Below, one piece after another: positions 11,029 to 16,998 of a DNA stretch of 16,998 bases (its first letter is position 1; each line of letters opens with the position of its first letter). Made by a program: the position numbers and the translations under genes. Source of the DNA: Chrysomallon squamiferum. Taxonomy: Eukaryota; Mollusca; Gastropoda; Neomphalida; Peltospiridae. The stretch covers positions 6,287,282 to 6,304,279 of the forward strand of contig CM022677.1 of NCBI GenBank assembly GCA_012295275.1, in the 5' to 3' direction. The notes below the pieces were generated by a model. That model did not search any database. It had not been told where the DNA came from and saw only the letters and a list, made by a program, of their open reading frames with translations.

Positions 11029-11545
11029 GTAATATTTTTACTCACAGTTTTAATATGTTAATGATACACAACACAACTGAGAGATGAGCTACTCAGTTGT
11101 CAGTGGTAATATTTTTACTCACAGTTTTAATATGTTAATGATACTCACCACAACTGAGAGATGAGCTACTCAGTTGTCAGTGGTAATATTTTTACTCACA
11201 GTTTTAAAATGTTAATGATACACAACACAACTGAGAGATGAGCTACTCAATTGTCAGTGGTAATATTTTTACTTACAGTTTTAATATGTTAATGATACTC
11301 ACCACAACTGAGAGATGAGCTACTCAGTTGTCAGTGGTAATATTTTTACTCACAGTTTTAAAATGTTAATGATACACAACACAACTGAGAGATGAGCTAC
11401 TCAGTTGTCAGTGGTAATATTTTTACTCACAGTTTTAATATGTTAATGATACTCACCACAACTGAGAGATGAGTTACTCAGTTGTCAGTGGTAATATTTT
11501 TACTCACAGTTTTAATATGTTAATGGTACAACTGAGAGGTAAGTT
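11017..11545 (+). repeat. 77-bp tandem array, about 6.8 copies
   Basis: CAGTTGTCAGTGGTAATA recurs at 11017, 11094, 11171, 11248, 11325, 11402 and 11479, exactly 77 bp each time. Odd copies carry GATACACAACACAAC and even copies GATACTCACCACAAC, giving a 154-bp dimer. The third and fifth copies share TTTTAAAATG where others have TTTTAATATG. The first 12 bases of the unit are the last bases of the upstream Ig fragment, followed by its donor site. Confidence 0.96.
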
Positions 11546-12287
11546 ATTCATTTCTTGTTTTTATAGATTATCAGTACACATGACAACACACACCTCACAG
11601 TTTTCTCATGAATTTTTTTTTTATATATACATTTTCTACTTATTTATTTATATATTTTGTTGGCTTTTGATTTCTAAAATTATTTTTATTTATTTTATTT
11701 GATATATATTGTTTTTAATTTATTATTTTTGATGTTGTTGTTGTTATACTTATTAACATTTGTTTAAATTAAATGGAATTTATTTCAAATAAATATTTAA
11801 AATGTTAGTTTTATTTTCAGTGTTATTACTGAAGATTGACTGTACTGAAGCAGTGCTGGAGAAAAAAGTTCATGTTTTCTCTGATCACATGAAAACAGGT
11901 TTACTTTCTCAGCTGTTTTCATTAACACAACAGAATTAATTGACCATTCATTACATGTGGGTTTTTCAAGCACTGAGTGTGAAAAGATGAACATGATATG
12001 AACATAAATTCAGATTATAAGAGAGTTGTATTCACTTTTTTTAAATTATTTATTTTATATATTGTTTTTGCTTTAACTATAGATATATAAATAAATAAAT
12101 ATGCAAATAGTGATTTTTTATTATTATTTTCAGATATGATTTGTTTGCTGTTTCTTCATAATTAATTTTTATATTTATATTCGTATCATTATTTTATTAT
12201 TTTTATTTAAATAAAAATGTTTTTTGTCTTATTTTAGTTTTATAAATTCTTTCAGGATGATTAATATAAATAATTTGTGTTTTTCAG
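11546..12287. other. AT-rich DNA, no firm exon
   Basis: A possible exon at 11821-11890 reads LLLKIDCTEAVLEKKVHVFS then DHMKT after a TTTTATTTTCAG acceptor. It has only a poor donor and I do not recognise it. The remainder is TTTA-rich. Confidence 0.4.
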
Positions 12288-12403
12288 AATCCAGTGTCAG
12301 ATCAGCCCAGGAGACAGTCTACCACCCTGACCTGACAACAAAAACAGAGGAAGTATTTTCTGTGAAACATCCAGTCAGATGTGAGAAGTCAGCCATTGAT
12401 TAG
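12288..12403 (+). pseudogene. Possible terminal exon, unrecognised
   Basis: 37 codons after the acceptor GTGTTTTTCAG, phase 1: SSVRSAQETVYHPDLTTKTE, then EVFSVKHPVRCEKSAID and TAG. It is hydrophilic with no membrane segment. Given the upstream Ig fragment on the same strand, it could be the cytoplasmic tail exon of an Ig receptor. The single Tyr (T-V-Y-H-P-D) is not a full ITIM. No transmembrane exon was found between them, so the link is inference. Confidence 0.4.
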
Positions 12404-12432
12404 AAAGTGAGTGAATTTGTTACACAGAGCTT

Positions 12433-13405
12433 ACATTTAGATTTAGAAACTGAAATACACACACACAGTCATGTTAACATTTAGATTTAGTAACTGAAAT
12501 ACACACATACAGTCATGTTAACATTTAGATTTAGTAATCGAAATACACACATACAGTCATGTTAACATTTAGATTTAGTAACTGAAATACACACATACAG
12601 TCATATTAACATTTAGATTTAGTAACTGAAATACACACATACAGTCATGTTAACATTTAGATTTAGTAACTGAAATACACACATACAGTCATATTAACAT
12701 TTAGATTTAGTAACTGAAATACACACATACAGTCATATTAACATTTAGATTTAGTAACTGAAATACACACATACAGTCATGTTAACATTTAGATTTAGTA
12801 ACTGAAATACACACATACAGTCATGTTAACGTATATTTAGTAACTGAAATACACACATACAGTCATGTTAACATTTAGATTTAGTAACTGAAATACACAC
12901 ATACAGTCATGTTAACATTTAGATTTAGTAACTGAAATACACACATACAGTCATGTTAACATTTAGATTTAGTAATTGAAATACACACATACAGTCATGT
13001 TAACATGTATATTTAGAAACTGAAATACACACAGTCATGTTAACATTTAGATTTAGTAACTGAAATACACACATACAGTCATGTTAACATTTAGATTTAG
13101 TAACTGAAATACACACATACAGTCATGTTAACATTTAGATTTAGAAACTGAAATACACACATACAGTCATGTTAACATTTAGATTTAGAAACTGAAATAC
13201 ACACATACAGTCATGTTAACATTTAGATTTAGTAACTGAAATACACACATACAGTCATGTTAACATTTAGATTTAGTAACTGAAATACACACATACAGTC
13301 ATATTAACATTTAGATTTAGTAGCTGAAATACACACATACAGTCATGTTAACGTTTAGATTTAGAAACTGAAATACACACATACAGTCATGTTAACATTT
13401 TAAAT
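12433..13405 (+). repeat. 44-bp minisatellite, 22 copies
   Basis: The unit begins ACATTTAGATTTAGTAACTG and ends ATACAGTCATGTTA. 22 full copies start every 44 bp from 12433, with two shortened copies (42 bp at 12829, 40 bp at 13003) and a partial copy at 13395. Variants such as CATATTA for CATGTTA and TTAGAAAC for TTAGTAAC are spread among copies. It starts about 30 bp after the possible terminal exon. There are no spacers, so it is not CRISPR. Confidence 0.97.
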
Positions 13406-13950
13406 GTTAACTTAGTACATTAATATCAAGAAAGTGAATGACACTTTGTAGAATTATTTCATCTATACTTCAAACTTGATTTATTCAAACTTGTGTGTTA
13501 AAGTCAGATGTCCCCTGTCAATACTTTAGCTAACATTTAAATAATAATTTGCTTTTGTTTCCAGTGAATGAAAGGATTATTAATGATACATTTTTGTTTT
13601 GTTTTTATTACTTTACCGGATAAACCAGACATGCTGACCAGAAAAATGTCAAATAATTAAGTCACAACCCATTTGAATCATATCTAATCTTTATTTTACA
13701 TGTAAAATTGTATAATCCACATTAATATTGTTGGTACAACTCAGAATATTATTTTATTTTAATTACAACTTTTACATTTTTTAGATTTTCTGCAGGTTCT
13801 TTTATGATGAGCTTGGTTTGAGAATGAAAGAAAACATGTGAGAAGTGATGTCCTCTGATTCTAAAATCACTTCTCAATTTCCCCTCCAAGTTCTTCGAGT
13901 TTTCTGATCACCCTGAACTAAGAAAATGAAACATCTCAACAACAAATATG
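13406..13950 (+). other. Downstream DNA with weak exon-like pieces
   Basis: Acceptor-like TTTGTTTCCAG (13555-13565) is followed by TGA. At 13785-13842 a frame reads IFCRFFYDELGLRMKENM and then TGA after TTTTTTAG. This may be a relic of a coding end or a 3' UTR. It cannot be assigned. Confidence 0.3.
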
Positions 13951-15340
13951 AAGAACTGAATTCTTGGATAAAATTGAAAGCTTTTAGAAAGTTCCACACC
14001 AAAATAACATTTTAAAAACATTACTAGTGTGAATCATGGACTGTTCTTACTGAAGAATCTGTAACATTGTGACACTGAATTGAGATTCAAAGTCACAGTG
14101 TTGTTCATGAAAGATATAATCAGATGTAGACAGTACACAGAATGTTTGTACCAGACACAGCACCAAGTACAGTCAAGTCTGTGAAAAAAAAAATATTAAA
14201 AGAAAAAAGGGCTAAACCTAGACATCTTTAACTGCTGCAAATCTTATGGCTCAAGGGAGATAATGTTATTTATATATTTATTTATTGATTTATTTTTATT
14301 TTAAAGAATAATCAACTTAATCACATAATCCAAATATAAAATAACAAATAATATGAAAATTTCTGTTAAAGATTAAAAAAAAAAAAACAAAGTATGTTAA
14401 TAAAACATAAAGTGGAAGATGATACGTTGTTTGTAAGCTATATTATAAAGAAATTTTCTTAATGAATAATTTGCACATCACATTACCACATTATAGTTGT
14501 TTCTTAATTTTTTTATTTTTTTTTTCTAACCAAATGTCTTGATATTGTTATTTTATTTTGTTAATATATTTTTATTAACAAAACAGAAATGTTGGTATTT
14601 TTGTGTTTTATAGCACTCAGCTCTTCAAAGGCTTATGAAACATTTTATACCATGTTTTTTTTTCAAAGATTCTAATTTAGGATTATTGTGTTTTCTGTTG
14701 TTTATTACATATTTTTAGCTAGCAGTTTCATCAGCTTGGGAAACAATTTCATAAGAGTGGAGAAATTTTTTATTTACATAGTTTTGAAATAATTGTAGAA
14801 GTAATAGATGTAATTGTGGAGATAGTGATACAAATAAATAGATAGATAGATGTAAGTATGTTTTAACATTATGACTGGGTTAAGGAAAACAGGTCTGGAC
14901 TGATTTCAGTATTCTATACCTGGTTTATGTTTAACAAAGATCTTTTTTATGGATTTCCCTGCAAATGTACACGTAGATATTAATATTAATTTGCTATTTT
15001 AAAAACAAATGTAAATCATTTTGATACTTTTATAATATTTAAATAGTTTATTCACATCTATGAGTTTATTTATATATCTCTGTCTGTATGTCTGTCTGTC
15101 TGAGTATTGTTATGTTAAATACTAAGTTACATGTTGTGTCTGTTAGAGTCATGGCTCATAAAGCCATATTTCTATTGTGTTTTTGTTTATATATGCGTAC
15201 ATTGTTTATCCAAAATGTCTTCTTACTGCGGGTTCCTTAGCAATGCATTAACATTCATGATTTGGGAACTGATCAACTAGAAGTTGACTGTCTTTAGGAT
15301 TAAAATAAAAACAATTATAAGGAGGCAAATAAATAAAGCA
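13951..15340. other. AT-rich non-coding DNA
   Basis: No gene, no strong splice-bounded exon. Short TTTA and GATA runs, and several AATAAA-like words that occur by chance at this composition. Confidence 0.5.
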
Positions 15341-15349
15341 TAGAGTTAT

Positions 15350-15386
15350 ATGTGTGTGTGTGTGTGTATGAGAGAGAGAGAGAGAT
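15350..15386. repeat. (TG)n-(GA)n compound microsatellite
   Basis: About 8 TG units followed by about 9 GA units. Confidence 0.9.
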
Positions 15387-15715
15387 AAATAAACTGATAG
15401 ACAGATGTCAATACACTGTTTAAATATTATAGAAGTATCAAAATTATTTACAATTTTACAGCAGAAATCGAATAATCAGCCTTCTGGTGAAGCCGCTTTG
15501 TCTCTCAAAGGCGAGGTCCGAGCAATGTCACCAAAATTACAATAAAAGTAAAGAAAACATTTAATTGAGATGACGTATATATATTCCGTTTTCATAGCAA
15601 TAGTAGTACACGTGTTTTATGACTAGTTACATATATATTACAATGTAATGATTACAGCTATATTACAATATCATCCAGTTAGTCGTTCAATTTCAGACAG
15701 GATTTATTGTTTCCA

Positions 15716-15851
15716 GTGTGGGGGTGTGTCCGTGTGTGTGTGTCTGTGTGTGCGTGAGTGTGGGTGTGTGGGTGTGTGTGAGTATGGGTGTGTCTGTGTG
15801 TGTGTGTGTGTGTGTCAGTGTATAGGTGGGTGTGTATGCGTGTGCGCGCGC
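15716..15851. repeat. Degenerate (TG)n array
   Basis: 135 bp of GT-rich sequence with GGG, CC and CA interruptions, ending in GTGCGCGCGC. It creates Val-Cys and Thr-His open frames on the two strands; both are artefacts. Confidence 0.93.
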
Positions 15852-15945
15852 ATTTTCTCTCGAGTACAACATGTACGTTATTCGTGGTGGTGAATGATAA
15901 CCAAGAAAGACCTAATTCCAGCAAGATTATTATTCAGATTTAAAA

Positions 15946-16075
15946 ATATATTAATTAATTAATTAATGATGATGATACTACTACTACTTTTACTACAACT
16001 AGTACTACTAACAGCAACACCAACAATAACAATAATAATAATAATAATAGCCATAATAATAATAATTAATTAATA
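15946..16075. repeat. Triplet and tetranucleotide repeat patch
   Basis: Successive TTAA, GAT, CTA, CAA and AAT units in 130 bp. Confidence 0.85.
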
Positions 16076-16700
16076 ATATTATGAGTATATTTCACAGAAA
16101 ATAATAGCTTTTATTCATTGAGATTTGTCACACATAAACAAAAAATGTTTTTCTCTTTCTTTTCTTAGATGAAAAGGGTCTCTGTATATTTTATTATTTC
16201 TATGTTAGTCTTTACATGGACTGAGCGATAAGTAAATATTTTATTTTTTTATTATCATTTGTTAGCGAGAAAAGTATCATTTCATAAATTACATTCACAA
16301 ATGTTAATACTTCTATTTACTCTCGACTACTAGATTTAAAAAAAAAAGATTAAATTCATATCACAATATGTTAGATGGGGAAATTAGTTTAATACTGACA
16401 TAAAGTTTGAAGAAAGGTGACAGTTTAAGTGTACGTGTGGCTGTATTTGTTTAACTGTAATGTACTTTCTTTATTTAACAAGACGATCAGATTTTCATCA
16501 TCTTTGGGTGTGGAGTGTATTCTTTATAGTACTCCTGAATAAATCTGTCATTATAAAACACTTGTAACGTTTTTATTATTCGTGCAAACAAACAACATAG
16601 TAAGTTTCGCTTCAGTAAACAAACAAAATATTATTTGAAAAAAAATCCAATTCGTTGATGCGGAGACGTGGTAAATGAAGAAGAAAGAAAGCATTCCTTT
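16076..16700. other. AT-rich DNA, no gene seen
   Basis: No supported coding frame, no notable structure. Confidence 0.5.
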
Positions 16701-16709
16701 GTTCGTCAG

Positions 16710-16750
16710 TGACGTCATCTTTATCTCCTGACAGTCGCCATATTGAAGAC
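16710..16750. promoter_or_regulatory. CRE palindrome next to GCCATATTG
   Basis: TGACGTCA at 16710-16717, then GTCGCCATATTGAAG some 20 bp on, containing a YY1-like CCAT core. This pairing resembles animal core promoter DNA. Which gene it might serve is unknown because nothing coding follows in the window. Confidence 0.3.
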
Positions 16751-16879
16751 TTTTTTCTTTTGTTTAGAGGTTAACTGAACAAAGGTGGCAGATTTCACTT
16801 TGTCTCTTCAACCTTTTCCTTCGTGGAAAAAAATATGTGTGTATGTATCTTCCCCAGGAAACTAAAGTTCGAAATGACA

Positions 16880-16931
16880 AATATATATATATATATATAT
16901 ATATAGAATAGAAAACATATATATATATATA
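16880..16931. repeat. (AT)n microsatellite
   Basis: Two AT runs (16880-16905 and 16918-16931) separated by a short spacer. Confidence 0.95.
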
Positions 16932-16998
16932 GCTATGAAAGTAGCGGCAACATCTGTTAAAATAAGTTAAGTTTATTTTTGTAAGCTATGAAATAAGC

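Noticed and set aside
11797-11994. 65-codon minus-strand ORF
   Set aside because: No recognisable domain or splice context; equally open plus-strand frames exist here.
12433-13405. CRISPR-like regular repeats
   Set aside because: Units are contiguous with no unique spacers, and the window is eukaryotic. It is a minisatellite.
15470-15535. Less AT-rich island with a 22-codon minus-strand frame
   Set aside because: Too short, no splice signals and no motif.
15648-15924. Val-Cys-rich and Thr-His-rich ORFs on the two strands
   Set aside because: Translations of the degenerate TG array.

Overview
The window looks like AT-rich nuclear DNA from an animal, most likely a lophotrochozoan such as a gastropod mollusc. 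This rests on multi-exon genes with GT/AG introns, immunoglobulin (Ig) superfamily exons, very long GA/CT microsatellites, minisatellites, and a MULE-type transposase of the kind common in invertebrate genomes. The species is inferred from style and cannot be read directly. There are no bacterial-type genes, rRNAs, tRNAs or CRISPR arrays that I can support.

Left part (1-6798): the minus strand carries a type I membrane Ig protein locus running right to left. It has a hydrophobic leader plus first Ig exon (about 4415-4028), a second Ig exon (3627-3304), a third Ig exon (2072-1776), and a transmembrane plus short basic cytoplasmic tail exon (1001-856). The splice sites of the last three exons and their phase 1 junctions are well preserved, and the tail exon is intact. 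Each of the three Ig exons, however, has one disabling lesion: a frameshift, a TAA and a TGA. The locus therefore reads as a young pseudogene, or as a gene with assembly errors. Six GA/CT arrays of roughly 100 to 300 bp lie in and around it, two pairs of them in inverted orientation.

A 200-base N gap (6799-6998) separates this from the right part. From 6999 to about 13950 the plus strand holds decayed pieces: an unrecognised exon-like segment (7813-7946), an Ig N-terminal half (8921-8976), a MULE transposase remnant (9938-10323, possibly from 9262), an Ig C-terminal half (10820-11028), and a possible terminal exon (12288-12403). The MULE remnant lies between the two Ig halves, which suggests a transposon landed in an Ig gene. 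Three minisatellites sit here: about 45 bp x 7, 77 bp x about 6.8, and 44 bp x 22. The 77-bp array repeats the end of the Ig exon together with its 5' splice site.

From about 13950 to 16998 I see no gene, only AT-rich DNA with simple repeats and one full CRE-type palindrome near the right end. Overall, the two Ig loci point away from each other (divergent), both are broken, and no complete functional gene is visible.
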